A stretch of DNA of 64,000 nt from Pseudomonadota bacterium (lineage in GTDB: Bacteria; Desulfobacterota; Desulfobulbia; Desulfobulbales; JAHJIY01), in NCBI GenBank assembly GCA_018823175.1, contig JAHJIY010000027.1, positions 1 to 64,000 on the forward strand, read 5' to 3'. Below the pieces are notes generated by a model that was not told where the DNA came from, did not search any database, and was given only the letters and a program-made list of their open reading frames with translations. Every line of letters starts with the position of its first letter. Position 1 is the first letter of the stretch. Positions 44,467 to 52,894 of this stretch are shown one piece after another. The position numbers and the translations under genes were made by a program.

Positions 44467-45144
44467 ATGCTGATCGAACTGGAATCGGTCACCAAAATAT
44501 ATAATCAGGGGAGGGCTAATGAAGTTAAGGCCCTTGATCGGGTTGACCTGACAATAAGGGAAAACACCATGGTTTGCCTGAAGGGCGCCAGCGGTTCCGG
44601 TAAAAGCACGCTGCTCTCGATTATCGGCTGTGTCTTCCCGCCGACTGACGGTCGGGCCGCCATTGCCGGCAAACAACTTTCCCGGATGCCTGACCGGTTT
44701 CTGACGATCCATCGTCGGCAGACCATTGGTTTTATCTTTCAGCAGTTTAATATTCTGCCGAACCTGACCGTGCTGGACAACATAACGCTTCCTCTGTTGC
44801 CGCTCGGTATATCGCCAAAGGAAAGAAGGCTCAGGGCCATGCCGCTTATGGAAAAACTGGCCATTACTCATCGTGAAAACTTTTTGGCCGGGCAGATTTC
44901 CGGTGGCGAACTACAGAGAGTGGCGATCGCCCGAGCCTTAATTAACAACCAGCCGATTATTCTGGCCGATGAGCCTACTGCCCACCTGGATACCAGATTG
45001 AGTCAGCAGTTCATGGCGACCATGGCTGACCTGAAGGCCGGCGGCAAAACAATTGTCATTGCCTCCCATGATCCGCTGATTACGGATGATTCCCGGATCG
45101 ACCAGGTGATTGGTGTAAAAGACGGACGGGTAAATGTTCCTTAA
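44467..45144 (+). CDS. ABC transporter ATPase, MacB/LolD-like (second)
   Basis: The protein has 225 aa, with Walker A GASGSGKST, Q loop FQQFNILPN, signature ISGGELQR, Walker [13 protein letters not shown] and an H loop IASHD. It is the partner of the permease 44 bp upstream. Its last codons overlap the next membrane gene by 11 bp, showing coupled translation. It is distinct in sequence from the first ATPase at 39818, so the locus encodes two transporters or one hetero-assembly. Confidence 0.93.
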   Translation: MLIELESVTKIYNQGRANEVKALDRVDLTIRENTMVCLKGASGSGKSTLLSIIGCVFPPTDGRAAIAGKQLSRMPDRFLTIHRRQTIGFIFQQFNILPNLTVLDNITLPLLPLGISPKERRLRAMPLMEKLAITHRENFLAGQISGGELQRVAIARALINNQPIILADEPTAHLDTRLSQQFMATMADLKAGGKTIVIASHDPLITDDSRIDQVIGVKDGRVNVP

Positions 45145-46141
45145 TTCCTGGAGTTTAAGCCTTACTCTGTGCAGCCTGCTGGTCCTATTTTTAGGAGGCC
45201 TGGCAGTTCTGACCGCGATCAGGGTCTTACGCTACTGGAATCCGGCCAGTGACAGTAACCGGCAGATCCGTCTGGAAAACGAAATATGGCTGACCTCCAC
45301 CCTGGTTGAATACGGGCTTGGTTTTCAGATAATAACCCTGGTTATTTTTATTCTGGCCGCTGATCATTACTGCCAGATGATTGTCGGGGCAATGTGCGCG
45401 ACCGGGGCCTTATTGGCCAACAGTTACGGAATGCCCGCCTTGTTTGTGAAAATCGGCGGAGTATTTTTCTATGGTTTCTGGATCGTTCTTCATAAACTTG
45501 ATATCAGTTCCGAATCATATCCTTTGGTCAGGATAAAATATATATATTTACTCCTGCTCATTCCCTTGCTGTTGACTGACATAATCCTGCAAACCATGTA
45601 TATCGCGGGCCTGAAGCCTGACATTATAACCTCTTGCTGCGCGGTAGTTTTTTCCGTCGCGGAAGGGGACGGACGAAATATGCTGGGCAGTATCCCCCAG
45701 TCAATTTCTTTGATCCTGTTTTACTTTACGATGGTGGTCTTGACCGGACTTGGGTTTTTTTTGCTGCGCAAATGGCATTGGCTGACGGCTTTTCTGTCGG
45801 GGTTTGTCTGGTTGTGGTTCCTGGGGCTTGCCGTGGTGGTTACCACCTCGGTTATCTCCTCATATGTCTATGCCATGCCTTTTCATCACTGTCCTTTTTG
45901 TATTCTGAAACCGGAATATTATTATATCGGTTTCGGCATTTATGGCACCCTGATTCCGGCCGTCTTCTTTGGTTTGGCGGCTCCGATGACCGGAATTATT
46001 GCAAAAAACAAAGAACTGACAGGAGCGATTAAAAAATTCCGGCATTTTGCGATCAGACTGTCTTTATGGTTGCTGCTGGCCTTCGCTCTTTTTTCTTCAT
46101 ATCACTACCTGATCTACCAAATCACCGGCGGCGAGAGCTGA
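45134..46141 (+). CDS. Uncharacterised polytopic membrane protein with HHCPFC motif
   Basis: This is a 335-aa protein with about eight TM segments (roughly 7-30, 58-78, 84-104, 108-122, 134-154, 190-212, 218-240, 264-288, 306-326). Loop cysteines stand out: DHYC and AMC (C80, C88), CC at 168-169, and HHCPFC at 251-256, just before a TM. The last looks like a thiol/disulfide or metal site at the membrane face. I do not recognise the family. Its overlap with the second ATPase shows it belongs to the transporter operon, so it may receive or pass electrons or metal for the substrate. Confidence 0.8.
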   Translation: MFLNSWSLSLTLCSLLVLFLGGLAVLTAIRVLRYWNPASDSNRQIRLENEIWLTSTLVEYGLGFQIITLVIFILAADHYCQMIVGAMCATGALLANSYGMPALFVKIGGVFFYGFWIVLHKLDISSESYPLVRIKYIYLLLLIPLLLTDIILQTMYIAGLKPDIITSCCAVVFSVAEGDGRNMLGSIPQSISLILFYFTMVVLTGLGFFLLRKWHWLTAFLSGFVWLWFLGLAVVVTTSVISSYVYAMPFHHCPFCILKPEYYYIGFGIYGTLIPAVFFGLAAPMTGIIAKNKELTGAIKKFRHFAIRLSLWLLLAFALFSSYHYLIYQITGGES

Positions 46142-46217
46142 TTGTTTATCAGTTGGTGTTTTTCAAAAGTAAACCTTCTTGCCGATTACTATTTACTCGT
46201 CACTTTCAGTTAAGAGA

Positions 46218-46748
46218 TCAGACGGCCGGCGGGTATTTCTGAAGCTTACGCTGCAGGGTCCGGCGGTGCAGACCCAATCTTTTGGCAGCGGCTGAAATAT
46301 TGCCGTCGCAATCAGCCATTACCCGATTGATATGTTCCCATTCGGCCCGAGCCAGGGAAGGCGCGGCAAACTCCTCCTGATTTGAAATCTTTGTCGAGCT
46401 GTCACGGGAGAAAGCCGCCAGGATATCATCAACATCGGCCGGTTTGGGTAGATAATATAACGCCCCGAGTTTTACTGCTTCGGTCGCGGTAACGATTGAA
46501 CCGTAGCCGGTTAAGACGACTATCTTTATTTCAGGGTCTATACCGATCGCGGTTTCAATCAGTTCGAGGCCGCTTTTGCCGGGCATCTTTAAGTCGACTA
46601 CGGCCAGTTTCGGCATGTTTTTCTTGATCTGGACCACCGCTTCATCATAATTGGCTGCTGACAGGACCTGAAAGCCACGCTTCTCAAAAGCCTTGATCAA
46701 TCGATTCCTGAAAAGATCTTCATCATCTACCAGTAATATAGTTTTCAT
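46218..46748 (-). CDS. regA: RegA/PrrA-type response regulator
   Basis: This is a 176-aa DNA-binding regulator. The receiver (1-118) has DDED, phospho-acceptor D52 (VDLKMPGKSG) and the PKPA lysine. The C-terminal HTH (about 133-173), WEHINRVMADCDGNISAAAKRLGLHRRTLQRKLQK, is typical of RegA/PrrA/ActR, a global redox regulator in alphaproteobacteria. The kinase gene is seven bases upstream on the same strand. It probably controls the adjacent cluster, which is convergent to it. Confidence 0.92.
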   Translation of the reverse strand: MKTILLVDDEDLFRNRLIKAFEKRGFQVLSAANYDEAVVQIKKNMPKLAVVDLKMPGKSGLELIETAIGIDPEIKIVVLTGYGSIVTATEAVKLGALYYLPKPADVDDILAAFSRDSSTKISNQEEFAAPSLARAEWEHINRVMADCDGNISAAAKRLGLHRRTLQRKLQKYPPAV

Positions 46749-46755
46749 CTTTCAC

Positions 46756-48093
46756 TCAGTCTGATTTTATTGCAGCAAGGTCAAAAGAAATAGTGACCTC
46801 GGTGCCTTGTCCCGGTTCGGAAATTATGGTCAAACTGCCGCCGAAACTTTCGACAAAAGATTTTGCCAGGAAAAGCCCTAAACCAAGACCTTTGCCCGGC
46901 TCTTTGGTTGTGAAAAAAGGCTCGGTTGCCTTGGCCTGGATCGATTCATCCATCCCGCTTCCCATATCCTTTACCGTAAAATAGAGAAACTTCCGGTCAT
47001 TCCTACAAGTAAGTTGTACGGAACTACCTGGCGGCGAGGCATCAAAACCATTTTTAACAAGACCTCTGATTGTCCGTTTAATTGTCCGTAATGGCATCTG
47101 GATTTCCAGGTTATCCGTTTGGTTATCAATCAACAAGGTGCTTGTGAATTTTGAGTTTACATCCTCGGCAATTTCATTCATCAATTCCTTGATCGAAAAT
47201 AACTGCACCTCTTCCCCAAGGTGTTCTCCTGCATCGGCACTCATTTGGTACAAAATTTCACGACAACTCTCAACCTGCTCTCGGATCAGACGAGCATCAT
47301 CAACCAGGTCCTGGTCAAAATCCCCTGCATTTAACGTATAGAGCATTTCGCCGGCGGCCACCGCAATAGTAGAAAGTGGGGTTGAAAATTCATGGGCAGC
47401 CCCGGCGGCCAAAGTAGCGAGGGAGGCAAGTTTTTCACTGCGCGCTTTTTCTTCCTTCAAGTTTTCAATGGTTATTTTGTGCTCGGTCAACGAACGCTGG
47501 ATCCGGTTGACAAAAAATACGATAAAGAAGGCCGTAATGCTAAAGGCCACCCACATCCCCTGGAGGTGCATCTGTACTTCCTGGGTATTTTGTCCCGTTT
47601 CAACATGACAGGTTATCTGTTTTTCCATGGTTAAGAGGGAAATCAGGTCGGGCGGCAGGAAAAAAAGTGCCCCATAGCAAAGAACGGTAAATAGGGCAAG
47701 CCCCCAGGCCCAACTGGTCGGCATAAGAATGGCTCCGACCACGATATGGATCAGATAAAGAAAGGTGAAAGGATTCATCGGACCGCCGGTCGAGTATAAA
47801 AGGCCGGTCAGAAGGGTTACATCAAGAAACATGATCAGGTTGAAAAGCCAGCTGGGGAACTTGCCTTTTCTTTGGAGCCAAACAAAAACAAAATTACTAG
47901 TCGCCTGAAAGCCGATAATCACCGCCGGCACCACCAGCGTTATCCCGGTATCGAAAAACAGGTAAACGGCAAGCAGCAGCAAGATCTGACAGATAACCGC
48001 TCCCCACCTGAGTTTTAACAACCAGGGAAAAGCAACTTCAAAAATGGCGTCCGGATGTGTTTTTACGGTCCTGGTCGGCAAATCAGATGGCAT
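46756..48093 (-). CDS. regB: RegB/PrrB-type redox sensor histidine kinase
   Basis: The 445-aa kinase has six or so TM segments in residues 30-195. The quinone-binding heptapeptide GGxxNPF is present as GGPMNPF (103-109). The phospho-His is H234 in AGAAHEFSTPLSTIAV. A cysteine at 277 in VESCREIL matches the position of the redox-active Cys of alphaproteobacterial RegB (about 40 residues after the His). The HATPase follows (MGSGMD, KGLGLGLFLAKSF). So the sensor should read the quinone pool or thiol state. It is followed by regA. Confidence 0.92.
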   Translation of the reverse strand: MPSDLPTRTVKTHPDAIFEVAFPWLLKLRWGAVICQILLLLAVYLFFDTGITLVVPAVIIGFQATSNFVFVWLQRKGKFPSWLFNLIMFLDVTLLTGLLYSTGGPMNPFTFLYLIHIVVGAILMPTSWAWGLALFTVLCYGALFFLPPDLISLLTMEKQITCHVETGQNTQEVQMHLQGMWVAFSITAFFIVFFVNRIQRSLTEHKITIENLKEEKARSEKLASLATLAAGAAHEFSTPLSTIAVAAGEMLYTLNAGDFDQDLVDDARLIREQVESCREILYQMSADAGEHLGEEVQLFSIKELMNEIAEDVNSKFTSTLLIDNQTDNLEIQMPLRTIKRTIRGLVKNGFDASPPGSSVQLTCRNDRKFLYFTVKDMGSGMDESIQAKATEPFFTTKEPGKGLGLGLFLAKSFVESFGGSLTIISEPGQGTEVTISFDLAAIKSD

Positions 48094-48280
48094 CAGTTAT
48101 GTCCTGGCCTGCAATGGCGGTTTAATCTTTCGGGTGTAATCATGAATTTCAGAAATCCCAAGTTAGCCAATAGAAAACATTTAGCAAACCATTTTTAGAC
48201 CCTCTAAAGAAAACATCTAAGAAAAATAAACTATGTGCCAATCAACTGGAGGAAAACGCAAGTATATATTTCAACGTTAG

Positions 48281-48331
48281 AGGGTCTTATACCCCTCAAG
48301 GGGGCACTGAACAGAACACCCGAAGGGTATG
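48281..48331 (+). repeat. 51-bp dispersed repeat, second copy
   Basis: It matches 9188-9238 at 49 of 51 positions by eye (differences at G/A and T/C). It contains CCCCTCAAGGGG and an ACCCGAAGGGT hairpin. The two copies are 39 kb apart in unrelated spacers. Confidence 0.88.
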
Positions 48332-48498
48332 ATAAAAATCCGGTTTTTACCGGATTCCCCTCGGTAGAAAAATTTAAGAAAAAAGATGCCAGAGTAGATC
48401 AATTGTGAATTTGGCAAAGGAGAATGGTGCGACAATTTACCACATTTTCAATCAACTCAGGAGTTGATAAGGTAAAATTACTTTCTTAATTAGGATGG

Positions 48499-48595
48499 CC
48501 GTTTACCGTAACAAGTTTCCTCCAATCTTGATCAGTCGGCTCACTGATTTATTATTTTCCCCCCTCCTGGGAATTTTAATTGTTACGGTAAACGG
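48499..48595. repeat. Inverted repeat with 16-bp perfect arms
   Basis: CCGTTTACCGTAACAA at 48499-48514 pairs with TTGTTACGGTAAACGG at 48580-48595, with a 65-nt interior. Right-hand T-rich bases (TTCTTTCTTTT) follow. It could be a small non-autonomous element, a protein-binding palindrome, or a long RNA stem. Confidence 0.7.
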
Positions 48596-48936
48596 TTCTT
48601 TCTTTTAACCAGATTTATCCCTTAAATTCCTCAATACAAGTCAGGCTGAATACTGCAACCTGATTATTTTAAAACTTTCTCACCCCACCGGCACCCCTCA
48701 AAAGCCATTTCATTTGGCGGCTGACCTGCCCGTATCCACTGGTTACTTCCGGCGGTTGGCATGGTCAGATAAAACACCGCAAAGATTAATCGGATAAACC
48801 AGGCCTTTAATCGAACAATCCATTTGATCCTTGAATTTTCATAATCTTTTTATTAGTTCTGGTAAGAGTATAATGATATTGATATATATCAACCGGTCAA
48901 ATAAATAATCATCCATCGAATATGAAAGGAGTGGCA

Positions 48937-49860
48937 ATGGAAATCTATTGCGATAGCTGTAACCAGACGGTTGGCCAGATTGCGGATGACAAAATCCCTT
49001 TAAATAAATCGGTCAGCGCCAAATGTCCAAATTGCGGAGACAAAATAATTTTTACCCGAAAAGAAGAAAAATCTAAATCTTTCGACGCTGACTTTCAGGA
49101 TACGGTAATCATGAATTCCGATACCATTCCGGGCATCGGGCAAGATACCCTTCAGGAAAAGATAACCGGTCAGAAAAGATCGCCACAGGAGGAAAGGGCC
49201 GTCACTAAACCTCGTGACTTCGCGGTCATGGAAGTGATCAAAGAGGCCTGGCAGAAAACAAGCGGGGCCAAGGGCTCAATCTGGGCGGCTTATGCAATTA
49301 TTTGTTTTGGAATGTTTGTTGTTGTTTTTGGTGTTCAGGTTCTGGCAGGGTTGGCCGGGGCCGCCGATAATCTGGCAATCACCGGCGCTATCCAGGTGAC
49401 GGTCAACGCGGCAATGTACCCCTTTCTGGCCGGAATCATGATGATGGGCATCTATAAGGCAGTTGACCGGCCGATCAACTTTAAAATGGCTTTTGGTTAT
49501 TTCTCCTTGCTTATTCCGATAGTTGTCGGCGGTTTTCTGATGACGATTATCACCGTGCTTGGATTTATCCTCTTATTTGTTCCTGGGATTTATCTGGCTA
49601 TCTCTTACTCAATGACCATTCCATTGATAGTAGAAAAGGGGATGGGGCCATGGGAAGCCATGGAAACCTCCCGTAAGGCAGTCAGCAAGCATTGGTTCAG
49701 GGTCTTTGGTGTCAACATTATGATGGGTATCATCCTTATGATAAGCTCTATTCCCATGGGACTAGGAATTATCTGGACCATGCCCATGTTTTTTGTGACG
49801 ACCGGCATTCTCTATCGGAATATTATTGGAGTAGAGGCTGAGTCTTCGGTTTCGGTTTGA
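48937..49860 (+). CDS. Zinc-ribbon membrane protein of unknown function
   Basis: The protein has 307 aa from ATG 48937, with AAAGGAG just upstream; the earlier ATG at 48922 overlaps that site. Residues 1-45 form an MJ0042-like zinc ribbon (CDSC...CPNC). A polar linker (about 45-105) follows, then a membrane domain with about five TM segments (from 112), with IWAAYAIICFGMFVVVFGVQVLAG and glycine-rich helices. The family is unknown, and the mix of zinc ribbon and membrane domain is common in deltaproteobacteria. A terminator follows. Confidence 0.8.
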   Translation: MEIYCDSCNQTVGQIADDKIPLNKSVSAKCPNCGDKIIFTRKEEKSKSFDADFQDTVIMNSDTIPGIGQDTLQEKITGQKRSPQEERAVTKPRDFAVMEVIKEAWQKTSGAKGSIWAAYAIICFGMFVVVFGVQVLAGLAGAADNLAITGAIQVTVNAAMYPFLAGIMMMGIYKAVDRPINFKMAFGYFSLLIPIVVGGFLMTIITVLGFILLFVPGIYLAISYSMTIPLIVEKGMGPWEAMETSRKAVSKHWFRVFGVNIMMGIILMISSIPMGLGIIWTMPMFFVTTGILYRNIIGVEAESSVSV

Positions 49861-49900
49861 TTTTTTTTAAAGTTAAGTCTTAAAACTTAATGATTCTATA

Positions 49901-49940
49901 AAAAAAGGGGGGGAGCAATGTTTGGCTCAACCCCTTTTTT
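49901..49940 (+). terminator. Rho-independent terminator
   Basis: AAAAAGGGGGGGAGC pairs with GCTCAACCCCTTTTTT around a short loop, with T-rich bases after it. It lies 40 bp after the zinc-ribbon gene and before uvrC. Confidence 0.82.
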
Positions 49941-49991
49941 ATATTTTAGTTAAACATCTCCCGGTTTCCAAAAATCACGGCAGGCCAAACC

Positions 49992-51836
49992 ATGGGCCCA
50001 GAATCAAAGTCGAAAGCACCAGCCTTAAACAGCGCCTTCATGCAAACGGTACCCCATGATCCCGGGGTCTATCTGATGAGCGACAAGGATAAAATCATAA
50101 TCTATGTCGGCAAGGCCAAGGACCTCAAAAAACGGCTGTTATCCTACACCCGCGACCCGGCGAGCCAACCTCCTAAAACATTGGCGATGCTCAAAAAGGT
50201 TCGCCGAGTCAAAACAATTATCACCGGGACCGAAAAAGAGGCGCTGATTCTGGAGGCCTCTCTGATCAAAAAATATCGGCCGCGCTACAACGTAATATTG
50301 CGTGACGATAAAAATTACCCGTTTCTCAAGGTAACCATCAACGAAGAATGGCCCCGTTTGCTCATGATCAGGCGTCGCAGTAAAGACGGCGCCCGTTACT
50401 TCGGGCCTTTCTCATCTTCATCGGCCATGTGGGGCACCTTGAAACATCTCAATGAACTTTTCCCGTTGCGCCGGTGTAAGGATAAAAAGCTGTCGCAAAG
50501 GCTGAGACCCTGCCTTAATTACCAGATGGGCCGGTGTCCGGCCCCTTGTGTGGGGAAGGCGGCTCGGGATGAATATCTGGCAAGGGTCCACAACATAATT
50601 TTGGTCCTTGAAGGCCGGAATCGGGACCTGATCCGTAACCTAAAAAAAGAGATGGCCCGGACCTCGGCCGATTTGAATTTTGAACAGGCCGCCCTCTGCC
50701 GTGATCGGGTACCCGCCTTGGAAGAGACCCTTGAAAAGCAGATCATGGTCGGGCACAATCTGATTGACCAGGATGTTTTCGGTCTGGCCAGAACAGATGC
50801 CCTGACCGCAGTTTCTCTGGTCTTCGTGAGAAGTGGCGTGGTTAACGGTCACCAATCATTTTTCCTGCCCGAGGCGGTGGGCAACGATTCAGATATCATT
50901 AAAGAAACGATTGAGCGCTTTTACGATGCCGACCACCCGGTGCCCCGCGAAATTCTGTTGCCGGTTGAACCTGATGGCCTGTCGTTTCTTACGGAATGGC
51001 TGGAAGATTTATCCGGCCGGAAAGTGGTTATTAAAATTCCTCGCCGGGGCAATGGGGTGAAACTTGTCGAAATGGCGGAAGCCAACGCCAATCAAACCAT
51101 TAATGCCGAGAGGCATAAATTCGATTCATGGCAATCCCTTGCCGAACAGGTAAAAAAAGAACTAAAACTGACTCGGTCGCCCGAAAGAATTGAATGCGTT
51201 GATATCTCCAATATCGGGGGACAACAGGCGGTTGGGTCATTGGTTTGTTACCAAATGGGCGAACCGACGAAAGATCATTACCGGCATTACAAAATACGTT
51301 TAGCTGAAGGGCCGGATGATTACGGGATGATGAAAGAAGTATTGATCCGGCGTCTCGGGTCACCGGAAAAGAATGACGGCTTGCCGGACCTGTTGCTCCT
51401 GGACGGCGGCAAAGGGCAGCTCAATATCGGTCTGACCATTATCAGGGAATTAGGTCTTGAAGGGCAAGTTGATCTGGTCAGTATCGCCAAGGAGAAACAG
51501 GAAGAAGGGGAAAAACTTTACCGCCCGGGCCGCAAAAACCCGATTGTGCCGGCCAGACATTCCCCGGTTCTTTTATTAATGATGAGAATAAGGGACGAAT
51601 CACATCGTTACGGCATCACATTTCACCGAAAATGGCGACAAAAAGATGCCATGTCTTCACCCTTGGATAAGATACCGGGGGTTGGCCCGGTCTTAAAGGA
51701 GAGACTGCTCAAGCTCTTCGGCAGCCTTAAAAAAATCAGCCAGGCCACGGAGGATACCCTGGCTGCGGTTCCCGGGATCAACAAGAAATTGGCCCATGAA
51801 ATAGTTGAAAAGCTTTCTAATCCTACGCCGGATTAA
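49992..51836 (+). CDS. uvrC: Excinuclease ABC subunit C
   Basis: It makes both incisions in nucleotide-excision repair. The protein is 614 aa, the family length. An N-terminal GIY-YIG nuclease (VPHDPGVYLMSDKDKIIIYVGKAKDLKKRL) is followed by the UVR domain (about 215-250, LNFEQAALCRDRVPALEE), the RNase-H-like second nuclease (ECVDISNIGGQQAVGS, DLLLLDGGKGQLN), and two C-terminal helix-hairpin-helix units (IPGVGPVLKERLLKLFGS, VPGINKKLAHEI). Nothing unusual. It has a weak Shine-Dalgarno. Confidence 0.97.
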   Translation: MGPESKSKAPALNSAFMQTVPHDPGVYLMSDKDKIIIYVGKAKDLKKRLLSYTRDPASQPPKTLAMLKKVRRVKTIITGTEKEALILEASLIKKYRPRYNVILRDDKNYPFLKVTINEEWPRLLMIRRRSKDGARYFGPFSSSSAMWGTLKHLNELFPLRRCKDKKLSQRLRPCLNYQMGRCPAPCVGKAARDEYLARVHNIILVLEGRNRDLIRNLKKEMARTSADLNFEQAALCRDRVPALEETLEKQIMVGHNLIDQDVFGLARTDALTAVSLVFVRSGVVNGHQSFFLPEAVGNDSDIIKETIERFYDADHPVPREILLPVEPDGLSFLTEWLEDLSGRKVVIKIPRRGNGVKLVEMAEANANQTINAERHKFDSWQSLAEQVKKELKLTRSPERIECVDISNIGGQQAVGSLVCYQMGEPTKDHYRHYKIRLAEGPDDYGMMKEVLIRRLGSPEKNDGLPDLLLLDGGKGQLNIGLTIIRELGLEGQVDLVSIAKEKQEEGEKLYRPGRKNPIVPARHSPVLLLMMRIRDESHRYGITFHRKWRQKDAMSSPLDKIPGVGPVLKERLLKLFGSLKKISQATEDTLAAVPGINKKLAHEIVEKLSNPTPD

Positions 51837-52054
51837 GCCGACATATTTGTTGCTTTTTAAATATCAAGAAATTATGATTCATATTTCTTTGGTCTCTTGT
51901 CATTATTCATCCCAAGAGACGATTCCTTCCGGTTGAAATGACTGCTTTCCGCCAGTAAAATTTGGGGTTATTCAGTCTTGTCCATCCGATTTTTTTCAGG
52001 CCCTGTTACCCCCGGGCCCGCCATATATTTTCCTTTATAAGGAGCTGCTATATC

Positions 52055-52894
52055 ATGTGGGAGTATACCGACAAAGTTAAAGAACATTTCCTTAATCCCA
52101 TGAATGTGGGGGAAGTTGAAAACGCCAACGGGGTCGGGGAGGTTGGTTCCCTGGCCTGTGGCGACGCCCTGACTCTTTCTTTGAAGATCAATGAGCAGGG
52201 GATTATCGAGGACGCCAAATTTAAAACCTTTGGCTGCGCCAGCGCTATTGCCTCATCATCGGCCCTGACCGAAATAGTCAAAGGGATGAATATCGAGGAG
52301 GCGGCCAAGATCACTAATGAGGATATCGCCAATTTCCTGGGCGGTCTGCCCAAAGAGAAGATGCATTGCTCGGTCATGGGCCGGGAGGCCTTGGAAGCCG
52401 CCATTGCCAACTACCGCGGCATTACCTTGCCGATGGCGGAAGGGGAGGTGGTTTGTGAATGCTTCGGGGTCACTGACCTTGAAGTCCGACGGGCTATCCT
52501 GGAAAGTAATCTGCGAACGGTTGAGGAAATTACCAATTTCACCAAGGCCGGCGGCGGTTGCGGTAAATGCCATGACCGACTGGAAGAACTGCTCCGAGAA
52601 GCGCGACATGAATCAATCCAGGCGGTTATCCCGGATCAACGCACGAAACGACTGACTAATATCCAGAAGATAAAAATGATTGAAGATGTGCTGGAAAGAG
52701 AAATCAGACCGGCCCTGCGCAAAGACGGCGGCGATATCGAGCTGATTGATGTTGACGGAGATTTTGTCATGGTCTCTCTGCGTGGCGCTTGCGGGAGTTG
52801 CACCAAATCTCAGACCACCCTCAAGGAATATGTTGAAAAGAAATTAAGGGAACAGGTACTTGATACCCTGATCGTTGAGGAGGACAAACAATGA
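52055..52894 (+). CDS. nifU: NifU iron-sulfur scaffold protein
   Basis: It assembles Fe-S clusters from the sulfur delivered by NifS. The protein has 279 aa from ATG 52055 (AAGGAG upstream); an upstream frame is rejected. Three domains: IscU-type (1-125, CGDAL, GCASAIASSSALTE, HCSVMG), central [2Fe-2S] ferredoxin-like (about 130-190, CECFGV, GGGCGKC), and C-terminal NifU (about 205-275, LRKDGGDIELIDVDGD, GACGSC). It overlaps nifS by 4 bp. No nif structural genes are nearby, so it is probably the housekeeping Fe-S system of an anaerobe. Confidence 0.95.
   Translation: MWEYTDKVKEHFLNPMNVGEVENANGVGEVGSLACGDALTLSLKINEQGIIEDAKFKTFGCASAIASSSALTEIVKGMNIEEAAKITNEDIANFLGGLPKEKMHCSVMGREALEAAIANYRGITLPMAEGEVVCECFGVTDLEVRRAILESNLRTVEEITNFTKAGGGCGKCHDRLEELLREARHESIQAVIPDQRTKRLTNIQKIKMIEDVLEREIRPALRKDGGDIELIDVDGDFVMVSLRGACGSCTKSQTTLKEYVEKKLREQVLDTLIVEEDKQ

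Larger units (their letters stand above)
48094..48936. other. Repeat-rich spacer
   Basis: This 843-bp gap separates the regBA genes from a zinc-ribbon gene. It holds the 51-bp repeat at 48281-48331, a hairpin AATCCGG/CCGGATT at 48337-48356, and a wide inverted repeat at 48499-48595. No ORF of note is present. It looks like a landing zone for small repeats. Confidence 0.7.

Noticed and set aside
36894-46141. Complete nos (N2O reductase) operon
   Set aside because: Only a NosL-like gene is present. No nosZ, nosD or NosFY-type permease can be seen; the ABC parts are MacB/FtsX type.
51962-52054. N-terminal extension of nifU
   Set aside because: The 31 added residues do not resemble NifU, and the AAGGAG site points to ATG 52055.
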